Below are positions 17,675 through 26,668 of a stretch of 64,000 bases of DNA, in pieces. Origin of the DNA: Caulobacter sp. RHG1 (lineage in GTDB: Bacteria > Pseudomonadota > Alphaproteobacteria > Caulobacterales > Caulobacteraceae). The stretch lies in NCBI RefSeq assembly GCF_013181195.1, contig NZ_SMZP01000006.1, positions 1-64,000 of the forward strand, given 5' to 3'. Each line of letters opens with the position of its first letter. Positions within the stretch are counted from its first letter, which is position 1. The notes below the pieces were generated by a model, which was given only the letters and a program-made list of their open reading frames with translations, ran no database searches and had not been told where the DNA came from. The position numbers and the translations under genes were made by a program.

Positions 17675-18466
17675 ATGACTCAAGCTGATCTGATTGAGGA
17701 CACCGCTGCGCGTTTGCTGGCCGCCTATGACGGCCCGCTGCTGGCGCCGGTCAGTCCCGACTTCGCCGCCGGCGACGCCGAGGCCGCCTATGCCGTGCAG
17801 ATGGCCCAGGTCCGCCACTGGCGCGAGGCGGGGCGACGCCACGCCGGCCGCAAGATCGGCCTGACCTCCGAAGCGGTGCAGAAGCAGTTGGGCGTGGGCG
17901 AGCCGGACTTCGGCCACCTGTTCTCGGACATGATCTACGAGCCCGGCCAGGTCGTGCCCTATGGGCGGCTGCAGCAGCCGAAGGTCGAGGCCGAGATCGC
18001 CATCTTCCTGGGCGCCGACATCGACGATCCCGAGATCGACGCCGAAGGCGTGCTGGCCGCGACGGCCAGCGTGATCGCGGCGATCGAGATCGTCAGCAGC
18101 CGCATCGCCGACTGGAAGATCAACATCGTCGACACCGTCGCCGACAACGCTTCGTCTGGCCTGGTGATGCTGGGCACGCCCGCGCGCCGGCCCGAGGGCC
18201 TGGACCTGCTGGGCTGCGAGATGACCCTGAGCGTCAACGGCGAAACCGTTTCGCGCGGGGCCGGGGCGGCGTGCCTCGGCCATCCGCTGAACGCGGCCGC
18301 CTGGCTGGCGCGCAAGAGCATCGCCCTGGGCCAGCCGCTGCGGGCCGGCGAGCTGATCCTGACCGGCGCGCTGGGCCCCATGGCCGTCGTCAATCCGGGC
18401 GATCAGGTCGAGGCGGTGATCACCGGCATCGGGACGGTCAGCCTCAGCTTTGATCACGGCGCCTGA
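17675..18466 (+). CDS. 2-oxopent-4-enoate hydratase (CarD/MhpD-like)
   Basis: A 263-residue fumarylacetoacetase-fold hydratase: GRKIGLTSEAVQKQLGVGEPDFGHLFSDM, PKVEAEIAIFLG with the metal-binding acidic residues, and VTALGPM-like LTGALGPMAVVNPGD near the C-terminus. It adds water to 2-hydroxypenta-2,4-dienoate, giving 4-hydroxy-2-oxovalerate, the step after C-C hydrolysis in meta-cleavage pathways. GGGGG precedes the ATG by four bases. The next enzymes of the route (acylating aldehyde dehydrogenase and aldolase) lie at 28422-30397 behind the same type of box. Confidence 0.92.
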   Translation: MTQADLIEDTAARLLAAYDGPLLAPVSPDFAAGDAEAAYAVQMAQVRHWREAGRRHAGRKIGLTSEAVQKQLGVGEPDFGHLFSDMIYEPGQVVPYGRLQQPKVEAEIAIFLGADIDDPEIDAEGVLAATASVIAAIEIVSSRIADWKINIVDTVADNASSGLVMLGTPARRPEGLDLLGCEMTLSVNGETVSRGAGAACLGHPLNAAAWLARKSIALGQPLRAGELILTGALGPMAVVNPGDQVEAVITGIGTVSLSFDHGA

Positions 18467-18537
18467 AACCTGGGCGCCTGCTCGGCGGGATGCGCCGCGC
18501 GGTCAGGTTTCCATCGACGCCTTCGTATAGCGTCATA

Positions 18538-18548
18538 TTGTCATACAA
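18538..18548. promoter_or_regulatory. GntR-type operator TTGTCATACAA (oxygenase operon)
   Basis: Perfect copy, 39 bp before the start of the Rieske oxygenase gene that heads the four-gene ring-cleavage operon. Confidence 0.75.
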
Positions 18549-18586
18549 AGATGGGTTCGCCCGTCGGTCAGTTTTTAGGGTAGGGC

Positions 18587-19753
18587 ATGAGCGAGCAGCA
18601 ATTCGTCAATCCGGACGTCGCCAACGCCGTCGGCGACTGGAAGGGTTATGTGGAGGCGAAGCTCGGCTTCCGTAACCACTGGTATCCCGTGCGTTTCTCC
18701 AAGGAGATCGAGGAAGGCCAGGCCATCACGGTCAAGATGCTGGGCGAGGCGCTGATCCTCAAGCGCATCGACGGCAAGGTGTTCGCCATCCGCGACCGCT
18801 GCCTGCACCGCGGCGTGCCGCTGTCCAAGAAGCTGGACTGCTACACCAAGGACACCATCACCTGCTGGTACCACGGCTACACCTACCGGGTGCAGACGGG
18901 CGAGCTGGTCAACATCCTGGCCGTGCCCGACAGCCGCCTGATCGGCCGGCGCAAGATCGTCACCTTCCCGGTCGAAGAGGCCAAGGGCGTGATCTTCGTG
19001 TTCATCGGCGACACCGAGGACGGCCCGCCGCCGCCGCTGGGGCACGACGTGCCGCCCGGCTTCCTGGACGACAACGTCATGGTGCTGGGCAAGCACCGGG
19101 TGGTGAATTCCAACTGGCGCCTGGGGGCCGAGAACGGCTTCGACGCCCTGCACATCTTCATCCACAAGGACACCACGCTCCGCCACTACCGCACCTTCAA
19201 TTTCCCGATCGGCCACACGCCGCTGCCGGGCGCTGTGGTGACGGTCGAGGAGCCCGATGGCCCCAAGGGCGTCATCGACGACTTCGCACTGCACAAGCCG
19301 ATGTGGGAGGGCATGATCGACGGCGAGGTGGTCGTCACCGGTCCGCGCACGGCCACGGTGCAGGGCACCTCGGCGGCGATGAAGACCTCGTGCTGGCTGC
19401 CCGGCGTGCTGAAGGTCGACTCGTTCCCGAACAAGGGCATGGACCAGTACGAGTGGTATGTGCCGATCGACGGCGAGAGCCACATCTACTTCCAGACCAT
19501 CGGCGGCCATGTCTCGACCGACGAGGAGCGGATGAAGTTCGCCAACGACTTCGAGACCATCTGGAAGCCGCACGGCCTGGACGGTTTCAACGCCGACGAC
19601 ATCTGGGCGCGTGAAGTGACCGAGCCCTTCTACAGGGACGACTTCGGCTGGGTGGACGAGATGCTCTGTGAGCCGGACGTCACCCTCTTGGAATGGCGGC
19701 GCCTGGCCAGCCGCTGCAACCGTGGCATCCAGACGCCGGAGCACCTGCGATGA
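18587..19753 (+). CDS. Rieske oxygenase terminal component (CarAa-like angular dioxygenase)
   Basis: A 388-residue homotrimer-type oxygenase closely resembling carbazole 1,9a-dioxygenase CarAa along its length: YVEAKLGFRNHWYPV near the N-terminus, Rieske ligands Cys72, His74, Cys93 and His96 (RCLHRGV, CWYHGYTY), mononuclear-iron ligands His189 and His193 (NGFDALHIFIHKD) and the distal acid in FNADDIWARE (about 337). The length is right for the single-subunit class. CarAa-type enzymes attack the angular carbon of a bridged diaryl ring, giving an unstable hemiaminal or hemiacetal. The similarity judgement is from memory of CarAa; the true substrate is not established. Confidence 0.92.
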   Translation: MSEQQFVNPDVANAVGDWKGYVEAKLGFRNHWYPVRFSKEIEEGQAITVKMLGEALILKRIDGKVFAIRDRCLHRGVPLSKKLDCYTKDTITCWYHGYTYRVQTGELVNILAVPDSRLIGRRKIVTFPVEEAKGVIFVFIGDTEDGPPPPLGHDVPPGFLDDNVMVLGKHRVVNSNWRLGAENGFDALHIFIHKDTTLRHYRTFNFPIGHTPLPGAVVTVEEPDGPKGVIDDFALHKPMWEGMIDGEVVVTGPRTATVQGTSAAMKTSCWLPGVLKVDSFPNKGMDQYEWYVPIDGESHIYFQTIGGHVSTDEERMKFANDFETIWKPHGLDGFNADDIWAREVTEPFYRDDFGWVDEMLCEPDVTLLEWRRLASRCNRGIQTPEHLR

Positions 19754-20604
19754 TCAGCGTTCCCAACTTGGAAGGCACGGGCGTCACGTCCAACTTCATC
19801 GACGCCGCCGGCGTGCGCACTCACTACCTGGAGGCCGGGCAGGGCGAGCCCCTGGTGCTGGTCCACGGCGGCGGCGCGGGCGCCGACGCCTATGGCAACT
19901 GGCTGGACTGCATCCAGATCTTCGCCAAGTCCTGGCGCGTCATCGCGCCGGACATGATCGGCTTCGGCTACAGCGACAAGCCTTCGCCCGAGGGCTATCG
20001 CTACGACCAGCCGGGTCGTAACAAGCACCTGGGCGACTTCCTGGAGGCCATGGGCCTGTCGGGCGTCGCTTTGGTCGGCAACTCGATGGGCGGCGCGGCC
20101 TCGATCGGCGTGGCCATCGACCGGCCGCACCTGGTGGGCCAGCTGGTCCTGATGGGCAGCGCCGGCCTGCCGATCCCGGAAAAGCCCTCGGCGCACCTGC
20201 TGCATAACCTGCAATACGACTTCACGGTCGAGGGCATGCGCCGGGTTATCGGCGGCCTGACGGGTCCGGATTTCGTCCCGACCGAGGCCATGGTCCAGTA
20301 CCGTTACGACCTCTGCGAGGATCCCGAGATCAAGGCGGCCCTGCAGGCTATCAACGCCCTGACCCGCACCGGCACGCTGAACTATCCGGAGGACGAGGTC
20401 CGCAAGATCAAGCACCCGACCCTGGTGGTGAACGGCAAGCAGGACGGCGTGTCCATCCTGCCGCGCGCCTACAAGTTCCTGGAGCTGCTGGACAACAGCT
20501 GGGGCTATATCGTGCCCCACTGCGGCCATTGGGCGATGATCGAGCGCCGCGACGACTTCTGCGCCGCCGTCGACGCCTTCCTCCAGCGGACCAAGGCGGC
20601 CTGA
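19750..20604 (+). CDS. meta-Cleavage product C-C hydrolase (CarC-like)
   Basis: A 284-residue alpha/beta hydrolase that overlaps the oxygenase stop by ATGA. The triad is Ser112 (VGNSMGGA), Asp232 (NGKQDGV) and His260 (CGHWAMIE); the oxyanion region is LVHGGGAGADAYGNW. The block around DNSWGYIVPHCGHWAMIE is almost that of CarC, the 2-hydroxy-6-oxo-6-(2'-aminophenyl)hexa-2,4-dienoate hydrolase. It should split the ring-fission product into an aromatic acid and 2-hydroxypenta-2,4-dienoate. Tight coupling with the oxygenase implies co-translation. Confidence 0.92.
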   Translation: MISVPNLEGTGVTSNFIDAAGVRTHYLEAGQGEPLVLVHGGGAGADAYGNWLDCIQIFAKSWRVIAPDMIGFGYSDKPSPEGYRYDQPGRNKHLGDFLEAMGLSGVALVGNSMGGAASIGVAIDRPHLVGQLVLMGSAGLPIPEKPSAHLLHNLQYDFTVEGMRRVIGGLTGPDFVPTEAMVQYRYDLCEDPEIKAALQAINALTRTGTLNYPEDEVRKIKHPTLVVNGKQDGVSILPRAYKFLELLDNSWGYIVPHCGHWAMIERRDDFCAAVDAFLQRTKAA

Positions 20605-20607
20605 GCC

Positions 20608-20871
20608 ATGGCGGCCCCTGCTGGCGTCCACGACATGATCCACCACCTGATCCAGGCGCCGGGCGACCGGCGTCTGGTCAAGGAGGACGACGAGGCGCTG
20701 TTCGAGCGCTTCGGCGTGCCGGCCGACGCGCGGCCGGTGCTGCGCACCGGCTACCGTGACGACCTCTACGCCCTGGGCATCCACCCGAACCTGATCATGA
20801 AGTGGCTGATCTGGTCGGGCCGGCTGACCATCAAGGGCTTCCCGATCAGCTACTATTTCGACCGGAGATAG
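20608..20871 (+). CDS. Extradiol dioxygenase small subunit (CarBa/LigA-like)
   Basis: An 87-residue all-helical protein, three bases after the hydrolase. It has the LigA-type pattern of class III extradiol dioxygenase structural subunits: an N-terminal helix (MIHHLIQAPGDRRLVKED), ALFERFGVPADARPVL, and LYALGIHPNLIMKWLI. It has no catalytic residues and should form a complex with the next gene product. CarBa of carbazole degraders is the nearest analogue. Confidence 0.85.
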   Translation: MAAPAGVHDMIHHLIQAPGDRRLVKEDDEALFERFGVPADARPVLRTGYRDDLYALGIHPNLIMKWLIWSGRLTIKGFPISYYFDRR

Positions 20872-20874
20872 CCC

Positions 20875-21684
20875 GTGGGCCAGATCGTCGGCGCTTTCGC
20901 CACCTCCCACGTCCTGGGGGCGCCCGATGGCGTCGAGGACCAGGCCGAGCGCGTCTTCCAGGGCATGCGCGAGATCGGCGCGCGCCTGCGGGCGCTGAAG
21001 CCCGATGTGCTGGTCGTGCTGACCAGCGACCACCTGAACAACTTCCGCGTCGACGTGCCCGCGCCGTTCGCGGTCGCCGCGGACGCCGTGCTGACGCCCT
21101 ATGGCGACATGGGCCTGCCGACGGATCCGATCCCCGGCGCGCCCGACTTCGCCCTGGGCCTGGCGGCGTTCTGCGCCGAGCAGGGCCTGCCGGTCGATGC
21201 GATGGACGGCGTGCGGCCCGACCACGGGGTGATGATCCCGCACGGCGTGGCCGACCCTGAGCGCCAGATCCCGACGGCGATCTTCTACGTCAATTCGGTG
21301 CTGGACCCGTCGCCGGCGCCCGCGCAGTGCTGGACCGCCGGGGCCCTGCTGAAGCGCTTCGTCGAGCAGCAGCGTCCGGCGCACGAGCGCGTGGCCCTGC
21401 TGGCCGGCGGCGGCCTCTCGCACTGGCTGGCGGTGCCGCAGGAAGGCCGGGTCAACGAGGACTGGGACCGCTGGTTCATGGAGAACCTAGTCAGCGGCCA
21501 CGCCGAGGAACTGACCCGCCTGACCAATGCCGAGATCCTGGACGCGGCCGGCAACGGCGGCCTGGAAGTCGCCGCCTGGATCGCCATGGCCGGCGCGGTG
21601 CCGCAGGCGAAGGGCGAGATCCTCTACTACGAGTCCCTGCCGTCCTGGGCCAGCGGCATGGGCGGCGTGGCGATGAGCGTTTGA
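20875..21684 (+). CDS. Extradiol dioxygenase catalytic subunit (CarBb/LigB family)
   Basis: A 269-residue class III extradiol dioxygenase. Iron ligands fit the LigB pattern: His12 (ATSHVLG), His53 (TSDHLNNF) and Glu231 (NGGLEVAAW), with His183 in GGGLSHWLAVP as the likely acid/base. The GTG start has GGAG eight bases upstream, inside the end of the small-subunit gene. With its partner it would open the diol made by rearomatisation of the angular dioxygenase product, between carbons 2 and 3. It ends the oxygenase-hydrolase-dioxygenase operon. Confidence 0.9.
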   Translation: MGQIVGAFATSHVLGAPDGVEDQAERVFQGMREIGARLRALKPDVLVVLTSDHLNNFRVDVPAPFAVAADAVLTPYGDMGLPTDPIPGAPDFALGLAAFCAEQGLPVDAMDGVRPDHGVMIPHGVADPERQIPTAIFYVNSVLDPSPAPAQCWTAGALLKRFVEQQRPAHERVALLAGGGLSHWLAVPQEGRVNEDWDRWFMENLVSGHAEELTRLTNAEILDAAGNGGLEVAAWIAMAGAVPQAKGEILYYESLPSWASGMGGVAMSV

Positions 21685-21694
21685 GGCCGGGAAG

Positions 21695-21754
21695 CCCTCT
21701 CTCATAGAGAGGGGGAGGGGGCCGCCGCAAAGCGTTGGGAGGGTGAGAGGTTAC
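21695..21754. repeat. REP-like palindromic repeat, left of the ars cassette
   Basis: CCCTCTC-TCATA-GAGAGGG followed by GGGAGGGTGAGAGGTTAC has the form of an intergenic REP unit. A copy in opposite orientation lies at 24732-24795, so the two bracket the ars genes. The rest of 21755-21918 shows no gene. Confidence 0.65.
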
Positions 21755-21918
21755 ACCCTCTGCCGCCCTTGGCGCGCTGCCTTGTGCGGATGCGCCCTAT
21801 CTACAGGACGCCGGGCAACTGAACTGCCAGCGCCATGCCATTGGACGCGTTGACGGTCTGCTTCCAGAGTAGGCGTCATTTCCCGCTTGCGACCCCTCCG
21901 AGACTTTCGGAAGGTCGG

Positions 21919-22671
21919 CTAGCTGGCCGCCTCGTGCCTCATCGCCTCCGCGCCGAGCGCCACGTGCTCCGGGATACGCCCGCCGGCTTTGCGCTCGCTG
22001 TAGCGATCAACCAGGTAGTCCGCCCGATCGCGCGTCAGCAGTGTGAACTTCACCAGCTCCTCCATCACGTCAACGACGCGGTCGTAGTAGCTGGACGGCT
22101 TCATGCGGTCCTCCTCGTCGAATTCCTTGTAGGCCATGGCCACTGACGACTGGTTCGGGATGGTGATCATCCGCATCCAGCGGCCCAGCAAGCGCAGGGT
22201 ATTAACGGCGTTGAACGACTGCGAGCCGCCGCTGACCTGCATCACCGCCAGCGTCCTGCCCTGGGTTGGCCTGACGCTGCCGATCTCCAGGGGAATCCAG
22301 TCGATCTGGGCCTTCATGATCCCGCTGATTGCGCCATGGCGTTCGGGGCTGCACCAGACTTGCCCCTCGGACCACAGTGACAGCGCCCGCAGTTCCTGGA
22401 CCTTGGGATGGTCGGGACCCGTGGCGTCCGGAAGCGGCAAGTCGCGGGGATCGAAGACGCGGGTCTCGCACCCCATGGCCTGGAGGATACGCGCGGCCTC
22501 CTCCACCAGTAGGCGGCTGAACGAACGCTCCCGCAGCGACCCATAGAGCAACAGGATACGCGGCGGATGCGTCGCCAGGGTCGCGACCTCAAGCCGGTCC
22601 TGGTCGACCGGGGCGAGGAACTTCGGGTCGAGGGCGGGGAACTCGGTCACGGGCGACTCCAACTGCATCAT
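21919..22671 (-). CDS. arsH: ArsH, NADPH-dependent FMN oxidoreductase (organoarsenical resistance)
   Basis: A 250-residue ArsH flavodoxin-fold protein: [26 protein letters not shown] (FMN phosphate loop GSLRERS), [51 protein letters not shown]. ArsH oxidises trivalent organoarsenicals to less toxic pentavalent forms. The start ATG at 22671 is followed by a second ATG; both lie just after GAGAA. It is divergent from arsR across a short operator. Confidence 0.95.
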   Translation of the reverse strand: MMQLESPVTEFPALDPKFLAPVDQDRLEVATLATHPPRILLLYGSLRERSFSRLLVEEAARILQAMGCETRVFDPRDLPLPDATGPDHPKVQELRALSLWSEGQVWCSPERHGAISGIMKAQIDWIPLEIGSVRPTQGRTLAVMQVSGGSQSFNAVNTLRLLGRWMRMITIPNQSSVAMAYKEFDEEDRMKPSSYYDRVVDVMEELVKFTLLTRDRADYLVDRYSERKAGGRIPEHVALGAEAMRHEAAS

Positions 22672-22682
22672 TGAATTCTCGG

Positions 22683-22706
22683 ATATTTCTAGCATATTGG
22701 AAATAT
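22683..22706. promoter_or_regulatory. Probable ArsR operator
   Basis: An interrupted palindrome with arms ATATTTC and GAAATAT spans the gap between the divergent arsH and arsR starts and overlaps the arsR start codon. AT-rich dyads of this kind are typical ArsR sites. Confidence 0.6.
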
Positions 22707-23046
22707 GGAATCGAAGCCCGCTGTCAACATGCTCTCCGCCCTCGGCCATGAGGGGCGCCTGGCGATCTTCCGCCTGCTGGTGAAGGCGGGGCCGGGCGGA
22801 ATCGCGGCGGGGGACATCGCCCGGACGCTCGATGTCCTGCCCAACAGCCTGTCGGCCAACCTCAATGTCCTGTCGCACGCCGGCCTGATCGCTTCGCGTC
22901 GCGACGGCCGCTCGATCATCTATTCGGCCGACTATGGCGCCATGAGCGGCCTTCTCGGCTTCCTGATGGAGGACTGCTGCAACGGCGCGCCCGAAATCTG
23001 CGCGCCGCTGGACGAGGTCGTGGCCCGGGCCAAGGCATGCTGCTGA
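22705..23046 (+). CDS. arsR: ArsR-family As(III)-responsive repressor
   Basis: A 113-residue winged-helix repressor ([40 protein letters not shown]). The metal site is not in the HTH: cysteines are at 91, 92 and 99 ([11 protein letters not shown]) with a further CC at 112-113. This is the C-terminal type known from Acidithiobacillus ferrooxidans ArsR. It should repress both arsH and the arsR-aqpS-arsC operon until As(III) binds. Confidence 0.93.
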   Translation: MESKPAVNMLSALGHEGRLAIFRLLVKAGPGGIAAGDIARTLDVLPNSLSANLNVLSHAGLIASRRDGRSIIYSADYGAMSGLLGFLMEDCCNGAPEICAPLDEVVARAKACC

Positions 23047-23714
23047 TGACGAGCGTGTCGCGCCGCTTGGTCGCCGAGGGCCTGGGCTCGGCCCTGCTGC
23101 TGGCGGTCGTGGTCGGTTCGGGGATCATGGGCGAGCGGCTGGCGGGCGGGAACGTCGCCATCGCCCTGCTGGGCAACACCCTGGCCACCGGCGCGGCGCT
23201 GGTCGTGCTGATCGCGGTGTTCGGCCCGATCTCCGGCGCGCACTTCAACCCCGTCGTCACGCTGGTCGCGGCCATGCGGCGTGAGATGCCGTGGCGGCTG
23301 GCCCTGATCTATCCGGTCGCTCAAGTCGTGGGCGCAATCTTGGGCGTCTGGGCCGCGCACGCCATGTTCGGCGAGGCGATCCTGCAGGTCTCCACCAAGC
23401 TGCGGGACGGCGGCGGCCAGGCGTTCTCCGAGGCCGTAGCGACGTTCGGCCTGATCGCCACCATTCTTGGCACGGTGCGGTTCCGACCGGACAGCACGCC
23501 GATGGCGGTGGGGCTCTACATCACCGCCGCCTACTGGTTCACGGCCTCGACTGCGTTCGCCAACCCGGCGGTGACGATCGCGCGCAGCCTGTCGAACACC
23601 TTCTCCGGCATCGCGCCATCCAGCGCGCCAGCCTTCATCCTGCCCCAGATCGTCGGCGCACTATTCGCGGCCGGCGTCTTCGGCTGGCTTCTCAAAACGG
23701 AAACGCCTGCATGA
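23046..23714 (+). CDS. aqpS: AqpS-like aquaglyceroporin (arsenite channel)
   Basis: A 222-residue MIP-family channel with six helices and both pore motifs: NPV at 68-70 (HFNPVVT) and NPA at 173-175 ([10 protein letters not shown]). Its start overlaps the arsR stop by one base (TGATG), and its end overlaps arsC by ATGA. In the Sinorhizobium meliloti arsR-aqpS-arsC-arsH arrangement the channel lets arsenite made by ArsC leave the cell down its gradient, replacing a pump; the same is inferred here since no ArsB or Acr3 is present. Confidence 0.92.
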   Translation: MTSVSRRLVAEGLGSALLLAVVVGSGIMGERLAGGNVAIALLGNTLATGAALVVLIAVFGPISGAHFNPVVTLVAAMRREMPWRLALIYPVAQVVGAILGVWAAHAMFGEAILQVSTKLRDGGGQAFSEAVATFGLIATILGTVRFRPDSTPMAVGLYITAAYWFTASTAFANPAVTIARSLSNTFSGIAPSSAPAFILPQIVGALFAAGVFGWLLKTETPA

Positions 23715-24118
23715 CCGCCTTCTCAATCGTCATCTTCCACAATCCCGCCTGCGGCACCTCGCGCAACACCGTAGCCATGGTCGAGGCCGCCGGCTACGCG
23801 CCCCAGGTCGTCGAGTACCTGCAAGCCGGATGGACGCACGATCAGCTGCGGGACCTCGCCGGCAAGGCGGGCCTAACGTTCCGCCAGTTGATGCGCGAGA
23901 AGGGCACGCCCGCCGAAGCGCTGGGCCTGCTGGCCGACGACGTGGGCGAAGACCGCATCCTCGAGGCCATGGTCGAGCATCCGATCCTGATGAACCGGCC
24001 CATCGTCGTGACGCCCAAGGGCGTGAAGCTGTGCCGGCCGTCGGAGGTCGTGCTGGAGCTGCTGGACCGCCGGCCCGAAAGCTTCACCAAGGAAGACGGC
24101 GAGGTCGTGAAGCTCTGA
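23711..24118 (+). CDS. arsC: Arsenate reductase (glutaredoxin-coupled ArsC)
   Basis: A 135-residue ArsC with catalytic Cys14 in HNPACGTSRN and the conserved Arg-rich C-terminal part: LMREKGTPAEALGL, MVEHPILMNRPIVVTPKGVKLCRPSE. It reduces arsenate to arsenite with glutathione/glutaredoxin. Translationally coupled to aqpS by a four-base overlap. Confidence 0.95.
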   Translation: MTAFSIVIFHNPACGTSRNTVAMVEAAGYAPQVVEYLQAGWTHDQLRDLAGKAGLTFRQLMREKGTPAEALGLLADDVGEDRILEAMVEHPILMNRPIVVTPKGVKLCRPSEVVLELLDRRPESFTKEDGEVVKL

Positions 24119-24160
24119 TCGCCTGGTTCCGGGTGGGGTGGCGATGGCCGCTCACCACCC

Positions 24161-24592
24161 TCAGCCGGCGCTCGAGAGGTCAGCTCGCGGCAGAGGCGGC
24201 TCGGCGCGCCAGGTCATGCGAAGGATAGACAGATCGATCGCCGAGGCGGTCTCCGCGAAGAACGGACAGCCGGCAGCAGCATCTTCGCGCAGGGCCTCGC
24301 GATCTAGTGCGTCTAGCTTCGACAAAGCCAGGTTAGCCGCTTCGTTGACCAACCCATTTTCTGGTCCGGTCAGCTCGCTATCGAAAATCCAGACGCCGAG
24401 GTTCGGCGACTCCCAAGCGCAACCGTCTTGGACGATTTGAAGGTCGCCGCCCCGATTGATCATCCCCGCGTCCCGGTAAGCCTCTATCACAAGCGCTATC
24501 GAGGTGAGCGGCCACGAAGCATTTCCGCCGATCACCTCTACAGCGGCGACGAGATGGTCTGGAAGGGCGGCAAGAAAGGGCGCGCTGTTCAT
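24161..24592 (-). CDS. Hypothetical protein
   Basis: A 143-residue predicted protein (MNSAPFLAALPDHLVAAVEVIGG..., INRGGDLQIVQDGCAWESPNLGVWIFD) with a soluble, acidic composition and no motif I recognise. No clear ribosome-binding site precedes the ATG. Reading frame and amino-acid composition look like a real gene. It is convergent with arsC and lies inside the REP-bracketed segment. Confidence 0.5.
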   Translation of the reverse strand: MNSAPFLAALPDHLVAAVEVIGGNASWPLTSIALVIEAYRDAGMINRGGDLQIVQDGCAWESPNLGVWIFDSELTGPENGLVNEAANLALSKLDALDREALREDAAAGCPFFAETASAIDLSILRMTWRAEPPLPRADLSSAG

Positions 24593-24731
24593 CGTCGCAG
24601 GCTACGACCTAGAGCGCACCGCGCCAATGTCCGCTCGCCACCCATCTGTGAAGCTTCAGGGCCTTCAGCGCCGCGGCGTTGGTCGTCTGTGGTCGAAGCG
24701 CGGCCTATCCAGTCAGATGGCGTCCTGGGCT

Positions 24732-24795
24732 GTAACCCCTCACCTTCCCACGCCCTGCGGGCGCGGGTCCCTCCCTCTCCCCATGGGAGAGGGGC
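24732..24795. repeat. REP-like palindromic repeat, right of the ars cassette
   Basis: On the minus strand it reads CCCCTCTC-CCATG-GGGAGAGGG then GGGAAGGTGAGGGGTTAC, the same plan as the unit at 21695-21754 but inverted. Confidence 0.65.
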
Positions 24796-24801
24796 AATGA
24801 A

Positions 24802-24831
24802 AAAGGCGCTGGCCGTGACGCCAGCGCCTTT
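24802..24831 (-). terminator. Terminator of the hydroxylase-cupin operon
   Basis: A perfect 12-bp stem AAAGGCGCTGGC/GCCAGCGCCTTT; on the minus strand it is followed by TTTCATT, 25 bases after the cupin stop. Confidence 0.8.
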
Positions 24832-24855
24832 CGCGTTTCGGGGTGTGGGGCGCCC

Positions 24856-25380
24856 TTAGTCCTTCAGGTGCCGCTCGCGGTTCTCGAACAGCGTCTGGTC
24901 GGCGAAGCCGGCGACGTCGGGGCGGCCGCGGCCCAGGACGACCTGCAGGTAGCAGTCCTCGTCGGTCTCGTTGACATAGCCGTGGATGACGCCGGCCGGG
25001 CAGGAGATGCACTCCCAAGGGCCCAGCTCCTTGGACACCCGGCGGCCGTCCTCGTCGTCGATGAACACCACGCAGCGGCCCTTGAGGATGAAGAACACCT
25101 CCTCGACTTCGTGGGTGTGGGGGGCGTTGCCCTGGCCGGGCGGGACCAGCATGATCGACAGGGTGAAGTTCTCGGCCGGGATGACGCCCGCCGCGTCGTG
25201 CTTGCCCGAGGCGCCGGCCCCGATGAAGCGGTGCTGGGCGCGGCGGTAGCCGTCGATATTGGCGTCGGAGAAGGCGTCCCAGTCGGGCACGCGGGTCTCA
25301 AACTTGGCGATGTACGTCTCGGCGATCTCCTCGAGCGAGGCGTTCTCGAGATGGGCGGGGCGCTGGTGACGAGCGGCCAT
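24856..25380 (-). CDS. Cupin-domain protein
   Basis: A 174-residue single-cupin protein. Motif 1 is PPGQGNAPHTHEVEEVFFILKG (HTH...E) and motif 2 is GPWECISCPAGVIHGYVNE, giving the usual 3-His/1-Glu metal site. The ATG at 25380 lies 23 bases after the stop of the hydroxylase gene, with AAGGGA upstream, so the two are one operon. It could be a small dioxygenase or an isomerase acting on an aromatic acid; the reaction is not known. Confidence 0.88.
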   Translation of the reverse strand: MAARHQRPAHLENASLEEIAETYIAKFETRVPDWDAFSDANIDGYRRAQHRFIGAGASGKHDAAGVIPAENFTLSIMLVPPGQGNAPHTHEVEEVFFILKGRCVVFIDDEDGRRVSKELGPWECISCPAGVIHGYVNETDEDCYLQVVLGRGRPDVAGFADQTLFENRERHLKD

Positions 25381-25403
25381 GGCGTTGAGTTCCCTTGTCT
25401 TGA

Positions 25404-26627
25404 TCAGAGGACCGCGTCGGCGACCTTGACGGCGTCGATCATGCAGGCGCGGCGGATGAAGGCGTCGTGCAGGTCCGGCGTGACGCCGGCCGTGCGGATG
25501 GCGTCCAGATTGGCGGCGCGGACGGTCGGATCCGTCTCGCCCAGGGTCTTCTTGTTCTGGATGCTCTGGGCCTGGACGAAGTCGGTCTGGGCCTTGCGAC
25601 GCTGGCGAGTGTAGCGGTCCAGCAGCGGCTGCGCCTCGGCCCCTTCGAGAAGGATCTGGGCCAGCTTCTCGGTCAGGTTCACCGCGTCGTGGATGCCGCC
25701 GTTCATGCCCATGCCGCCGACCGGATTGTTGACGTGGGCGGCGTCGCCGGCCAGCAGCACCCGGCCCTTGTTGAAGCTGGAGGCCACGCGCTGGTGGACG
25801 CGATAGGTCGCCGCCGTGGCGATCTCGTAGCGGCCGGGCTTGGGGCAGAACTTCTGCAGGCGGGCCTCGATGAAGTCCGGATCCAGCAGCTCTTCCTCGG
25901 TCTGTTCGGGCAGGGTGGGGCCCACGGCGCGCCACTGGCCGTCGCCTCCAGGACCGCGGGCCTTGAACAGGTTCAGCCACTCGTCGGGATCGGCGAAATA
26001 GTTGCGATTGTCGATCTCGGGCCGCAGCGTGGTGAAGTCGAAATAGGTGTCGATCTTCAGGAAGCGCTCGGGCCAGGTGAAGCCTTCGAATTCGAAGCCG
26101 GTCAGCTTGCGCACCGTGCTGCGGGCGCCGTCGCAGCCGACGATATAGGCGCCCTCGATGATCTCTTCAGGCTGGCCGTCGGTCTGGACGCGGGCCTTCA
26201 CGCCGTCGGCGGTCTGCTCGATGTCGATCAGGCGGGTGGCGAGGCGGATCTCGGCGCCGTCGTCGGCCTGCAGGCGCGGCACGATCGTCTTGACGATCTT
26301 GTACTGCTCCCACTGCAAAACGTAGGGGTGGCTGGGGACGTCCTGCATCTGCCGGATGTCGAAGCGGGCGATCAGCGAGGCCGTCGGCCGGTCCAGATAG
26401 TGGAAGACCGGCGAGACCAGGCCCTGTTCCAGCCCGTCCTGCAGCAGGCCCAGGTCGTCCAGCATCGCCACGGTGGGCGGATGGCACGAGGCGGCGCGGC
26501 AGTCGATCTCGGGCTCGGCCAGGGCCTCGACCAGAACGACCGGCAGGCCCTTGCGGCGCAGCGCCCAGGCGAGAACCGCGCCGACCGGACCAGCGCCGAC
26601 AATGATGACCTTACGCGAGGAAGCCAT
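25404..26627 (-). CDS. FAD-dependent aromatic hydroxylase (PHBH/PheA-TfdB family)
   Basis: A 407-residue class A flavoprotein monooxygenase: FAD dinucleotide motif VGAGPVGAVLAWALRRKG near the N-terminus, the NAD(P)H/FAD motif YIVGCDGARSTVRKL, and LLAGDAAHVNNPVGGMGMNGGIHDAVNL binding FAD ribityl. It hydroxylates phenolic compounds with NAD(P)H. A perfect GntR-type box lies 42 bp upstream. In a CarC-type pathway it is the best candidate for hydroxylating the aromatic acid released by the hydrolase, but that is inference. Confidence 0.9.
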   Translation of the reverse strand: MASSRKVIIVGAGPVGAVLAWALRRKGLPVVLVEALAEPEIDCRAASCHPPTVAMLDDLGLLQDGLEQGLVSPVFHYLDRPTASLIARFDIRQMQDVPSHPYVLQWEQYKIVKTIVPRLQADDGAEIRLATRLIDIEQTADGVKARVQTDGQPEEIIEGAYIVGCDGARSTVRKLTGFEFEGFTWPERFLKIDTYFDFTTLRPEIDNRNYFADPDEWLNLFKARGPGGDGQWRAVGPTLPEQTEEELLDPDFIEARLQKFCPKPGRYEIATAATYRVHQRVASSFNKGRVLLAGDAAHVNNPVGGMGMNGGIHDAVNLTEKLAQILLEGAEAQPLLDRYTRQRRKAQTDFVQAQSIQNKKTLGETDPTVRAANLDAIRTAGVTPDLHDAFIRRACMIDAVKVADAVL

Positions 26628-26668
26628 AGCGAACTCCGTTGAACGGAGACACGCTAGGGCTCGAATCT

